From Pleurotus ostreatus/Saccharomyces cerevisiae fusant (Eukaryota > Opisthokonta), in contig JAMQCK010001132.1 in assembly GCA_024196135.1 (NCBI GenBank), positions 1 to 11,670 on the forward strand: a stretch of 11,670 bases of DNA. The letters are read 5' to 3'. Positions 1 through 9,222 of the stretch are shown in pieces. The first letter of the stretch is position 1, and each line of letters starts with the position of its first letter. The notes beneath the pieces are model-generated. The model worked only from the letters and a program-made list of their open reading frames with translations. It was not told the origin of the DNA and did no database searches. Both the position numbers and the translations under genes were made by a program.

Positions 1-104
1 CGCCGCGGACACTCCGCTGGCGAGGGCTCATACGATCTTCAGTCGACGGGCTACCTCAGCCCTCGACTGCCCTTAAGCGCCCGCTCACGCGGGATGGGCT
101 AGTT

Positions 105-290
105 CGCGGCCTTGGCGGCCCTGCGCGACGCGCTGAGGCCGCTGCCCGCTAGCCCTGCTTTCCTAGGCGATCGGTCCGCGGCCGGGGCGACCTCGCGCTA
201 CGCGCTGAGGCCGCCGCCCGCCGATCCCTGGACGGTCAGTATCGCGGCCATGGCGGCCCTGCGCTACGCGCTGAGGTTGCTGCCCGCTGA
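105..290. repeat. Imperfect GC-rich tandem repeat, three copies
   Basis: Three related units begin near 105, 177 and 243, giving offsets of 72 and 66 bases. Each starts with CGCGGCC, continues through a GCGCTACGCGCTGAGG-like core (GCGCGACGCGCTGAGG in copy 1) and ends in a (G/C)CTGCCCGCT-like segment. In one + frame the units encode variants of an ALRYALRxLPAD peptide, but no ATG-started gene contains them and a TAG lies in that frame at 100-102. A related 13-base word, GCGCAGCCC(T/A)GGG, recurs at 313 and 376. The block could be a minisatellite or a decayed mobile-element end; the window edge prevents seeing whether it continues to the left. Confidence 0.6.
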
Positions 291-420
291 CCTTTACTAT
301 TATAACTACATAGCGCAGCCCTGGGATCGCGACAGACGTATCCGGCGCTGCCTCACGGCCAGCGACGATACACTGGCGCAGCCCAGGGCCTGCAGCCCTA
401 TTACTTCTACCTAGCTACTG

Positions 421-1178
421 CTACGTTAAGTCCGAACGCGGACTATCACGCCCGCATCACACCTTGAAGACGGCAACGACTGGGCGGGGGACGTGGACGA
501 GGTGGTTGATGCGGTCAAAGTAGACGAATGAGGCAGGAGAGTTGCCCGAGAGCGGAAGACGAGTTGTCAAAAATGGTCTTGCAACTGGCTCCCAGGAGGA
601 CCTGAGGAGCGCGGAATGCAGTTGCACGAGATGATGCTGGATATCGGCAGAGGGCGCTTGCTGCGGCGCCTGCAAAGGCACAGCTTGCTGAGTTTCTTTG
701 CTCGCAGAGTCGTGGGTCCGAGACGAAGACTGGTTGGTCTGCCGCGGCTGAGCCTCCGAGTCTCGTCTGCTCGCGGCGCGCGTCGTTCTGGCACAAGATC
801 GCGGCGGCGAGGAACCACTGAGAAGTGGCATCGTAGCTTGGCGTAAGAGAAGGTTGATAAAGAAGCGCAGTTCCACTGGATTTGACCTATAACCACCGCA
901 AGTCTCAAAGGAGGGTCCAAGCTAATGAGCACGAGGATTTGCCAATTCGATGTTTAGACCAGTACTTGGGCATACTTCCTATACCAGCCGAATATTCAGA
1001 CAGATTGTCTTCTTTTCTGCCGAAGAGATTAGATGCGATGACAAACGTATGTCGGCTTTGGAAGTTGATGGTCATGTTCAAAAGGACGCGACGCCCGTAC
1101 TGAGCACATCACGTGGTCGCGTACTTGCCAAATTCGGATAATTTTGAGCACATTTCCGTTCTCTCCGCTTTCCACGAC
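421..1178. other. Upstream region of COQ1, no confident gene
   Basis: No open frame here has both an ATG and recognisable protein content. The longest minus-strand possibility starts at an ATG ending at 831 and stops at 457 (about 124 residues, Ser/Gln-rich, with no domain I know). A plus-strand reading across 882-1103 contains a short stretch resembling the loose consensus around fungal F-box starts (VCRLWKLM), but it is too short to call. If COQ1 has a promoter here it lacks a clear TATA box; the sequence just before its ATG contains pyrimidine-rich TCTCTCCGC at about 1160. Confidence 0.4.
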
Positions 1179-2759
1179 ATGCAAACATGCATTCGTCCCT
1201 CCGCTCGCCGAATACTCACACATAGTCGTCCATGCGCAGGCAGGACCTCTGGAGGACTGAGACTTCTGCACGCCTCAATACGAAGGCCAGAAGAGAAACC
1301 CACTTCACCTCGGCCCGATCCTTTCACGTTCCTCACCCCCCATGTCTCCGAGTTTCGAGAAGGACTCCTCGAGCTCCTGGGGTCAGGGCACCCAGGCCTG
1401 ACGGAAATCTCAAGATACTACTTCCTCCGACCCTCCAAGTACCTCCGACCCCTGCTCGTCTTCCTGTTCTCGCAAGCGACGAACGGACTCGGCAGCCAGT
1501 GGAGCCTGAAGGAGTGGGAGGCGCGGAGCGGCGGCGAGGGCAGCATGGAGAACCTCAACAGGGCACTATCCCCCGGCGATGTCATCAACGACTGGAACCC
1601 CATTATCCCCCAGCACTCCGCCGCCTTCGACCCCGTCTTCCACCCGAGCCCCGCACGCACGCACCATGTCCCGCTAGAACCACCACATAACCTCCCCTCC
1701 GCCCCTCCCTTGCTCACGGTGACGCCGACTATACTCCCCACACAAATGCGCCTCGCGCACGTCTTGGAGATGATCCATGCTGCGTCCCTCCTGCACGACG
1801 ACGTGATCGACGCGTCCCCCCTCCGACGTGGCGTCGCATCCGCGCCCGAGGCCTTCGGCAACAACCTCGCCGTCCTCGGCGGCAACTTTGTGTTGGGCCG
1901 CGCGAGTGCTGCGCTCGCACGACTCGGGGACCTGGAGGTCGTCGGGCTCATTGCGAGCATCATTTCGAACCTCGTAGAGGGCGAGATCCTGCAGCTCAAG
2001 AGCCAGGACCCCAGCGACGCATGGAATCTCTACCTGCAGAAGACGTACATGAAGACGGCGAGTCTCATGGCAAAGGGCGCGCGCGCCGCCGTCGCGCTCG
2101 GTGGGTGCAAGGAGGGCGAGGTTTGGCGGGAGGTCGCGTACGCGTATGGCAGAAATCTCGGGATAGCCTTTCAGGTGGGCGTCAGAGCACAAGCGCAGAT
2201 ACATCTACCCTAACCCCACCCCGCTCAAGCTGCAAGATGACATCCTCGACTACGAGGTCTCGGACGCAACGCTTGGCAAGCCGGGCGGCGCGGATCTCCA
2301 GCTCGGGCTGGCCACCGGCCCAGCGCTCTACGCGATGGAGGAGTACCCGGAGATGGGCCCGCTGATCGCGCGCAAATTCGAGAACGAGGGCGACGTAGAC
2401 CTGGTGAGTGCGGTCTCCCGGTGCGCGCAGGCCCGCTTGCTCACCGTGCTTGACGCTTTTCTCGGTGCTGTTCATCTCCCCACGGCACTCTCCCCTCTGC
2501 ATTCCCCGGCGCTTGGCTTCCGCAAATATCTGGTGCTGCAAATATCTGTCGTGCCTTATTCATCTCCCTCCCACCTGCGTCGTGCGTAATTCGACAGGCG
2601 CGCGACCTCGTCAAACGGTCATCCGGTGTCGAGCGGACGCGGGAGCTCGCGCTGGCGTATGCGCGCGCGGCACGGGACGCGCTGCAGCCTCTGCCCGAGA
2701 GCGAGGCGAAGCGGGCGCTGGAGGCGCTCACGGAGCGGGTGGTCAAGCGGACTCATTGA
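1179..2759 (+). CDS. COQ1: Mitochondrial all-trans-polyprenyl diphosphate synthase (COQ1 type), three exons
   Basis: Model: exons 1179-2174, 2230-2403 and 2598-2759, 443 residues. The product condenses isopentenyl diphosphate units into the long prenyl tail of ubiquinone in mitochondria. The ATG at 1179 was chosen because it opens an Arg-rich segment of about 37 residues free of acidic residues, a good mitochondrial presequence, and has a G at -3; the frame is open further upstream but only from a GTG. Visible motifs: LLGSGHP (67-72), KYLRP (87-91), first Asp-rich motif DDVID (207-211) followed by RRG, GRNLGIAFQ (324-332), second Asp-rich motif DDILD (335-339), GKPGGADL (347-354), and the C-terminal ESEAKRALEAL. 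Residues about 106-187 are a low-complexity insertion between the first helices; yeast Coq1 also carries an insertion near here. Intron 1 is 55 bp with CTAAC at 2210; intron 2 is 194 bp, long for this window. Both are phase 0. Oddities: Asn236 where the family has GDF, and LQDD instead of LVDD. Confidence 0.93.
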
Positions 2760-4133
2760 TAGAATATAGCTCGCGCCTGAATGACGACTCCGCGCATTTG
2801 CTCTGCTCTATCTCAGACGACTGATCCTCTGCTACATACCCTGCGTGCTGTCGCTTGCGGAGGTGTTGAAGGTTTGCGGCTGCATGGGTGCCCCTTTCAA
2901 CGAGGTCCCGTGAATGCTTGTTGACTAGGTCGCGTGCTTGGGAGTCCTCGGGCGCGTGGCTAGGGGCAAATCCCATCAGTCCGACGATCTTTTGTCCCTT
3001 TTGGGGTAAGTAAATCCATTCCTTTAGGTAACTCAGTCGACAGCGCGGGATTGCAATCAAGAGATACTCTTTTGAAATCGTCCGGAAGTTCGCGAAGGAT
3101 GCGGGACTGCTACTGAAGAACGCCATCGTACTGGCGAAGGACTCGGAAAGCAAGTGGAGGAGTACAGGAGCTGGCGACGAAAGAGGGATAGCGCTGGCGA
3201 AGCATCCGGGCCCGCTCTCACCTGACGGCGGGGATCTGCATTCTGCGTAGACAACGTCGTCGACCCGCGTCGCTGTGGAGCTTTTTTTCACATGCCTGCG
3301 ACGGGTTCAGAGGGACCCGTCTCTTGACCGGAACTGCCACTCGCGCAGAAGTAACGACCTCCCACGCAAATAGCCTTTTACGACGCCAAGGTCCGCCAGG
3401 TACGCAGATTTTCAGACGCTCCAAGTACGTGGATTTGCACGCCCTCGTCGCTGGATGCTCATCTTCTGCCCGAGGTGCAAAACAGACTTTATGACTACGA
3501 ACGCGGTGATTGGAATATAGCGAAGGCAGGAGTTGCAGCGACGCTGGAGTGTGGCTGGAGTCTTGTTTACGACCCTAGCTTGGGATGCTCAGCAAGCTGT
3601 GGCGTGGAGGATTCCGAGGGTCCAGCGCGCATCGCCATCCGGACGACAGAACCTCGAACGGTTGCGAGGAAGCTGCCGTACCGACGGCAGCTCGTCTTGT
3701 TCGTCCCTCGAATATCGATGCTGCTTCGGTCCGAGAAGCTGCACTATAGTTCTCAGACTTGAAGCACATCCATGATCGATGGACAACGGCTCCTCTTTGG
3801 GACGTCCCTCACGGACCTCGACCTCGATGCGCAAGCAACGCCTCCTCTTCGTCGGTCAGGCGACGCCCACCCACACGTACCGGCGTCACTTTCGCTGTCC
3901 GGATGTCGCCAACGGCTGCTCGTACGCGGTGCGGAGCCACATCCGGCCGCGCATGGCACCGGGTGCTGCCCGCCTTCGCCCGGGACAACAATGGGAGGGA
4001 CACAACGACCCGTGTCTTCGCCAGGCCCTGCTGTCAGAAGCTTGTACACCTTTCGGGCTAGCTTTGCGACTGTGCTACCACGTCTCGCGGTTCCTTCACG
4101 GATCTTTGTGTCCTTAGTTCTTCGTCGCAAGGG
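2760..4133. other. Gene-poor stretch between COQ1 and the glucanase gene
   Basis: No confident gene. The minus strand is open across 2743-3291, but the first ATG ends at 3126, leaving about 127 residues of unrecognised sequence that would overlap the COQ1 stop. The plus strand has an ATG-less open stretch, 3032-3250, with a helical-looking segment (EIVRKFAKDAGLLLKNAIVLA) that could be an orphan exon. Two short ATG frames at 3772 and 3779 overlap in different phases and resemble nothing I know. The region contains the hairpin at 3671-3692 and ends in the glucanase promoter. Confidence 0.4.
3671..3692. repeat. Perfect inverted repeat, 9-bp stem and 4-nt loop
   Basis: AGCTGCCGT (3671-3679) and ACGGCAGCT (3684-3692) are exact reverse complements around an ACCG loop. 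It lies about 450 bp upstream of the GH71 TATA box in otherwise gene-less sequence. It could be a regulatory palindrome or chance; there is no T-run to suggest a terminator, and pol II terminators do not work that way. Confidence 0.6.
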
Positions 4134-4140
4134 TATATAA
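4134..4140 (+). promoter_or_regulatory. TATA box of the GH71 gene
   Basis: TATATAA lies 50 bases before the GH71 start codon at 4191. The stretch between them is pyrimidine-rich with TCCTTCTCCTCAGC, a common type of fungal transcription start region. A strong TATA with a short leader fits an inducible secreted enzyme. This is seen directly in sequence; promoter function is inferred. Confidence 0.7.
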
Positions 4141-4190
4141 GCAGAGGAAGAGAGTCCTTCTCCTCAGCAGCAGTCGCCACTTCTCTCGGC

Positions 4191-6040
4191 ATGCACTTCC
4201 CCACACTCACCCTCCTCGCCTCCGTGCTTGGCCTTCTGGCCCGCGCTGCGCCTCTGAACGAGACCAGCGTCCACGCTGACGCCGTCGGCAACCGTCTCGT
4301 CTTCGCCCATTTCATGGTGATTGTCAGTTCTATCTCAGCGATGCAGAAGCTCATGATCTCTTCCAGATTGGCATATCCGCAGACAGAACGAGCGCCAGCG
4401 ACTACGACGATGACATGCGACGCGCGAAGGCTGCCGGCATCGACGCCTTCGCCCTGAACATCGGGATGGATCCTTACACGGATGGACAGCTCGAGTACGC
4501 ATACCAATCCGCGCAGAACAACGGCATGAAGGTCTTCATCTCCTTCGACTTCAACTGGTACGCGGTCCCGGACCCCGGCGCGGTTGGACGCAAGATCGCA
4601 CAGTACGCAGGGCGGCAGGCACAGCTGCAGGTCGACGGGAAGGTATGCATTCCACGCAGGTCCCGGTAGCTTCCCTTCGCTCATCACAACGTACCCCAGG
4701 TATTCGCGTCTTCCTTCGCTGGTGACGGTCTCAACGTCTCTGCTGTACGCGCAGCCGCGGGCGTGCCTGTCTTCTGGGCACCCAACTTTCACCCGGGAGG
4801 CGGCGACTTCTCGCAAATTGACGGCGCGCTCAACTGGATGGCCTGGCAGAACAACGGCGCGAACAAGGCGCCCAGCAACGGCAACCTCGTCACCGTCAAC
4901 CAGGGCGACCAGGCCTACCTCAACGCGCTCAACGGCAAAGCTTACATCGCTCGTGAGTCGCAGCTTTCCTTTCCTGCTATTTCTGTTCTCACGCGGACCT
5001 TCCTGCAGCGGTGTCCCCGTGAGTAGCGTCTATTTCGTGTGAAGTTCAACTTTGCTCATGTGATCGTGTCCCGCTCGTCAGCTGGTTCTCGGTGAGTGCC
5101 TTCCGCCAAAGCTCTGCTGAGGCGCCTGTGCTAACGCCACTCTGCAGACGCACTTCGGACCGGAGGTTCCCTACAGCAAGAACTGGGTGTTCCCCGGTGA
5201 CCTCCTCTTCTACAGGCGCTGGCTCGAGATTCTGCAAATGAAGCCGCGCTTCGTGGAGATCGTCACATGGAACGACTACGGCGAATCGCACTATGTTGGC
5301 CCCCTTTCCTCCAAGCACAACGACGATGGCGCTTCGAAATGGGTGAACGATATGTGAGTGAACAGCATCCTCCTTCCCTAACATGCGCTGACCGCTTCTT
5401 CAGGCCTCACAGTGGCTGGCTCGATATGGCGAAGCCCTTCATCGCTGCCTTCAAGGCCGCCGCATCCTCCCCGAACGCCTATATCTCCGCCGACCAGCTC
5501 GTCTACTGGTACCGCGTCACCCCCAAGGCGCTCAACTGCGACCCCCAGGACACTACCATGAACCCGGCCAACAACGACAGCGGCAACTACTTCATGGGTC
5601 GCCCCAACGGCTTCGACTCCATGTCCGACAACATCTTCGTCGTCCCCCTCCTCAAGACGCCCGGCACGGTCACCGTCAACTCGGGCGGCACCCTGTACAC
5701 GTTCGACGCCCCCGCCGGCGCGTCCGCGTACTCCCTGCCCTTCCACGTCGGCGCGCAGAGCTTCTCGCTGTCGCGGAACGGGAAGTCGGTGCTGGCGGGT
5801 ACGAGTCTGCGCCCCGTGCAGAACACATGCCCTTGCGGCCTGTACAACTTCAACGCCTATGTAGGGACGGTTCCCGCTCAAGCGCCCGACGCCTTGGGTC
5901 CTGACGGGCTCAACCACTTTGCGACGGGACTGAGGGCGGCGTGTGCGGCGCAGCCATCGTTGCCGGCGAGCCCGCCCGCGATAACCCCTCCAACGACGAC
6001 GATCAGGGCGAGTCCAATCTCGACGAGTTTGCCTGTTTGA
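4191..6040 (+). CDS. Secreted GH71 endo-alpha-1,3-glucanase (mutanase), seven exons
   Basis: Model: exons 4191-4316, 4367-4642, 4700-4952, 5009-5018, 5082-5091, 5148-5353 and 5404-6040; 505 residues. GH71 enzymes cleave alpha-1,3-glucan, a fungal cell-wall and storage polymer, so wall remodelling or attack on other fungi are the likely roles. Residues 1-20 are a signal peptide (hydrophobic core, cleavage near ARA-APL). Family motifs in order: RLVFAHFM (35-42), SDYDDDMRRAKAAGIDAFALNIG (53-75, given as a landmark), SFDFNWY (101-107), APNFHPGGGDFSQIDG (161-176), APVSPWFSTHFGPE (218-231), WNDYGESHYVG (266-276, with Asp268 and Glu271 in the acidic pair thought to be catalytic), then a C-terminal beta-rich region with TPGTVTVNSGG and CPCGLYNFNAYVGTVPA. 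The tail is Pro/Thr-rich with no carbohydrate-binding module visible. Introns are 50, 57, 56, 63, 56 and 50 bp; intron 5 has a branch-like CTAAC at 5131 and intron 6 one at 5389. Exons 4 and 5 are 10 nt each and together restore the conserved PVSPWFS core in frame. Confidence 0.95.
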
Positions 6041-6093
6041 ACGGTGGCTGTTGGTGTTGGGTACGGAAAGGAACTAGCAGGGCCGCGGGAAGC

Positions 6094-6118
6094 AATGTAA
6101 TATATATTCTATGCATAT
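6094..6118 (+). terminator. Possible polyadenylation region of the GH71 gene
   Basis: An A/T-rich island, AATGTAATATATATTC followed by TATGCATATC, begins about 54 bases after the GH71 stop in otherwise GC-rich sequence. TATATA-type efficiency elements and A-rich positioning elements are typical of fungal 3' ends. No cleavage site can be fixed from sequence alone. The next gene's reading frame begins within about 60-130 bases. Confidence 0.35.
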
Positions 6119-6228
6119 CTAAGGGTTGTTTATCCATTCATCACCATCTCGTTTATGGCCACAGACGCGTCGGTCCAAGCGGAAATCTCGCTTGTTTTCC
6201 CAAACCCAACCCAAACCATCATCATCGT

Positions 6229-7556
6229 ATGGGGGTGTCGCCCCCAATGCCACCCATCGTCATTCTTCACGAGAGGGTCAACTGCCCAATCTCTGGGCCC
6301 AACGAGAAGATGTCTATTATCAATCTCATTGACGAGAGCGTGAATGCAGGCGACCCAGGTGAGGTATGTTGTTTGCATCGCGGAAGCACCGGATAAGTTG
6401 CATGATTCTTTCGCTAATCTCAGGTCGCATTGAGAGAATGGACATGGGGTCTACCTAGAGGAGGTCTCAGAAGCTACTTATCCTCAGACCACAACAAGTT
6501 GTTCTGTGCGTCAATGACCTGTGGGCTCCGAACTATTGATTGACTCCCGAGCAGTGCGTCGTGACATCGCGCGAATGTATGCCAAATACGAATTCGTTCT
6601 CGCGCCCACCTTTAGCACCTACCTAGATGTACTCGATTTCATCAACCGCGCAGGGATCATTAACAGAGATACGAAGGATACCTCGCCGCGCCGTCCGTTG
6701 ACCGGGGTGCGTTACAGTGACCTTGCCATAGAAGTTAGGGCTAACACTCGTTGACAAGCTCGCATCCCCGAACGGTCTATATCGCTATGTATTCATCCCT
6801 TTCACCGACGCGGCGCGCGAACTTGAAAAAGAGATCGGCCTGCAACCGCAGACAGAGGACGACTCAAACGGTGGCATCCATCCCGTGTACGAAAGGCCAT
6901 GGCATCCCGGTAGCGACCAGTATCGGGTCGTGGAATGCTCGGCGCACCCATTCTCTATCTGTACCTGGGCCGAGCAAGCGTTCGACGCCCACAACCTCGG
7001 CAACTATATCGCCGCTCAGTGGGCGGCCTGCGCAAGCTTCATTCTCGAGCAGTGGCGATGGGCTGGGGTCACTGCCCCGCAATGGTTCTTAGACGCACCG
7101 AAGCAGGATGAGAACGACTGCGCTGTGTACGGCTCCGAAAAGTCGGGCTACACCCTTCCCCCGGTCAACTCCATCGTCCATACGGTCCCCAGGATCGAGG
7201 ATATCCTCAAGTACGACCATTCCGACTATCCGCTACCTCGTGAGAAGGTGCTGGAATGGAGACTCAAGCCGCCCTTCAAGGACCCCAACCGCGCGCCTCA
7301 CATGCCGCGTCGCTCCGTACGGATAGCGAAGACCTCCAATCCGTACGCCAGACCGCCTCCCACCCCTCGCCGCCGCCGCAAGGTGTCCCCCGCTGCGCGC
7401 GCGTACGAACGCTGTGCGGAGGAAGAGGTGATGCCCGCGTGGGTACAGCTGAACGGTAACTTTCCTACCGAGCTGTTCTCCAGTACGGAATGGGCGTTCT
7501 TCTGCCACGGGACGTCGCTCGACGGCAAACTGGGAAAACCTCCGAGAGGCAGCTAA
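6229..7556 (+). pseudogene. Conserved-looking basidiomycete protein with a degenerate HNH_2-like N-terminus; reading frame broken
   Basis: Model: exons 6229-6363, 6424-6505, 6555 to about 6745, then about 6747-7556. I do not know the product. The N-terminus reads RVNCPISGPNEK, then LIDESVN, REWTWGLPRGGLR and DHNKLFLRRDIARMY, an order resembling HNH_2-type nuclease domains (CxxTG, then the AH pair, then the LRxDxHxLF segment) but with the usual histidines absent. Later parts read GLYRYVFIPFTDAARELEKE, LQPQTEDD, HPGSDQY, VECSAHPFSIC, PQWFLDAP, and a basic tail with PRRSVRIAKTSNPY and PTPRRRRK. Introns 1 (60 bp, GTATGT, branch GCTAATC) and 2 (49 bp, GTGCGT) fit well. At 6732-6751 the frame must change by one base (RAN to LVDKLASPN) and no intron of plausible size can do it. 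Other possible breaks: an alternative N-terminus from ATG 6155 (MATDASVQAEISLVF) is in another frame, and a coding-like end, 7582-7668 (SQLWAAIEASIAAADSANPAF), lies after the TAA. This could be a pseudogene or a base-call error. Confidence 0.55.
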
Positions 7557-7668
7557 CCCAGGATGTTCGATCCGTGCAGTGATGCCGGACCATACCCAAT
7601 CTCAGCTGTGGGCTGCCATCGAGGCATCCATTGCTGCCGCGGATAGCGCTAATCCTGCCTTCGCCTGA

Positions 7669-8447
7669 TCAGGCAATGTCGCGTCGCGCCTAGCAGGCAA
7701 TATCCAGCCGCACCATACCACCGAATCGCTCGAGCGGATATACTGGTGCTGTAGATCTCCCGTCCGGCCGCCCGGGACGCGTCACTCTCAACGGAGCTCT
7801 GTCGCAGTCGGGTCGTCGTAGAATCTATCCCTTGGGCCAAGCATCGTTGTCATATTACTATCGTCGCTCGCCTCCCCTGCTGTATCATCTGCAGCCCGGC
7901 GTACGCCAGTCTTCAACGACATCACACTGACTGGTCCTCGCTCCTCGCCCTCTGAAACCTTAATTACCACCCTGCACCTGCACGTTGAGTGTGCTATCCC
8001 CCTCTTGCACATCCCTGCCTATACCTACCTCGCGCCCGCCGCACAATGTCGATAGGCGCCGTCTTGTGTAGCTTGGGCACCGCCTTGCGTCTCTCGGGCA
8101 CATCTACTTGCGATATATAACACCATTTTCAGCGCTCTACCAATATATAGAACGAATCGCATCGGGATCGCTACTACAGTAGTGTTTGCTCTCTTTCTTC
8201 CTTACGAAGTGAGGCGCTCGTTGCGCGTGGATATAGATAAAGACTGATACCGCTCTCACCACCTCTTGCGATCGCTCTTTGAGCTCAGTCATCAATTGCT
8301 CGGTTTGAGGGAGATGGAGGTCCATGTTTGTGCAAGTTTGCATTGTTTGTCGGCAGTTCCCGAACACGCCTGTTTGAGCGCCGCGTGCTTCAGTTCAACT
8401 TTTACCGTCAACCTTTTGAGGCGCGTAAGCGCCCAACATACTGTCTA
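7669..8447. other. Intergenic region before dynactin p27, no confident gene
   Basis: There is no ATG-started frame with recognisable content on the plus strand. On the minus strand, 7788-8012 (ATG at 8012, 74 residues) is Asp/Glu/Thr-rich near its end, and the stretch just upstream reads coding-like in a neighbouring frame (DSTLNVQVQG), so a decayed or intron-containing terminal exon is possible but unproven. A TATA-like ATATATAA lies at 8111-8118 and another AT-rich patch at 8142-8149, both more than 300 bp from the p27 start, so they cannot be tied to it with confidence. Confidence 0.35.
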
Positions 8448-9222
8448 ATGCCGCCCATGTGAGCTGTTTCTGCGCTCGTAACATTGACTCATATTCTCAT
8501 AAGCGAACTAGCCGTGATAAGTTCACCATACACTCCAAAGCCGTCGTTTGCCAGGATGTCGAGCTGAAAGGAGACATTACTATCGGTTCTGGTACTTGAC
8601 TCTGCATCTCTTACCCTTCCTTCATGCGCTAAAGTCAAGGTAGGTACTATCGTACACCCCAAGGCGACCATATTCGCCATCGCAGGACCCATAGTCATAG
8701 GCGCCGGCTGTATCATCGAAGAGAACGTCGTTCTCGTCAACCGGTAAGCTGACATCAGACCGCGTCTCTCCAACACGTATCATTCATTTCCTCCATACAG
8801 ACGAAAAGAAGTAATGCGCATCGGCGACGATAACCTCTTCGAGATCGGGTGCCGTAAGTCTATTTCCTGACCGTCCTATTCTCCCTACCCCCTTCCTTCC
8901 CCAATCAGCCAACCCGCCCTCTTCCCCAGGCGTCGAATGCCCCTCCATGGGCAACTTCAACACCATCTCCACCCGCGCTCGCGTGCACCACACCGTGCGC
9001 ATCTCCAGCTTCTGCGTCGTCAGCGCCGGCTGCCTCTTCGCACCCACCGACGACGAGATCCTCGACGACTTCACCGTCATCTACGGCCCCGCAGCGGAGC
9101 GCCGGAAATGGAGCGGCAGGGGGAAGGTGCAGGAGGCGGACTTGAGGAGGAAGCATACCGAGTATCTGAAGGAGATGCTGCCCAAGTTTAACCGACTTCG
9201 GAGAGGTGCGGATGCGGCTTGA
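8448..9222 (+). CDS. DCTN6: Dynactin subunit 6 (p27), left-handed beta-helix protein, five exons
   Basis: Model: exons 8448-8458, 8512-8591, 8644-8743, 8801-8853 and 8930-9222; 178 residues, against about 190 for the human protein. Dynactin p27 pairs with p25 in the pointed-end complex of dynactin, which links dynein to cargo such as endosomes and nuclei in hyphae. The sequence shows hexapeptide-like beta-helix turns: IHSKAVV, VELKGDITIGSGTIVHPKATI (18-40), GPIVIGAGCIIEENVVLVNR, EVMRIGDDNLFEIGC, STRARVHHTVRISSFCVVSAGC, then FTVIYGPAAERRKWSGRG and a charged C-terminal helix (KHTEYLKEMLPKFNRLRR). All four splice junctions keep frame and reproduce family motifs. The first exon (ATG CCG CCC AT) is only 11 nt and is joined by a 53-bp GTGAGC..TAG intron with a TTGAC branch candidate; an in-frame stop at 8426 and no other in-frame ATG upstream support this start. 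The other introns are 52, 57 and 76 bp. Confidence 0.93.

Noticed and set aside
112..414. Plus-strand 100-residue frame over the tandem repeats
   Set aside because: It begins at TTG, not ATG, and its content is just the translated repeat.
1418..2204. Long minus-strand frames (193 and 176 residues) across COQ1
   Set aside because: They lie opposite verified COQ1 motifs and have no recognisable content; an artefact of GC-rich codon use.
2743..3291. Minus-strand frame of 182 residues downstream of COQ1
   Set aside because: It starts at GTG; the ATG version is shorter, overlaps the COQ1 stop codon and has no recognisable domain, so it is described only in the intergenic entry.
3461..3520. Short peptide MLIFCPRCKTDFM resembling the zinc-ribbon start of RNA polymerase III subunit RPC10
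   Set aside because: It stops after about 21 codons and no second zinc-ribbon or downstream exon follows; a chance resemblance.
5378..5917. Minus-strand frame of 179 residues across the last GH71 exon
   Set aside because: Antisense to conserved GH71 sequence; Val/Gly-rich and without motifs.
6231..6245. GGGGG-TGTCG-CCCCC hairpin as a possible terminator
   Set aside because: Only a 5-bp stem, and it falls inside the N-terminal coding reading of the following gene.
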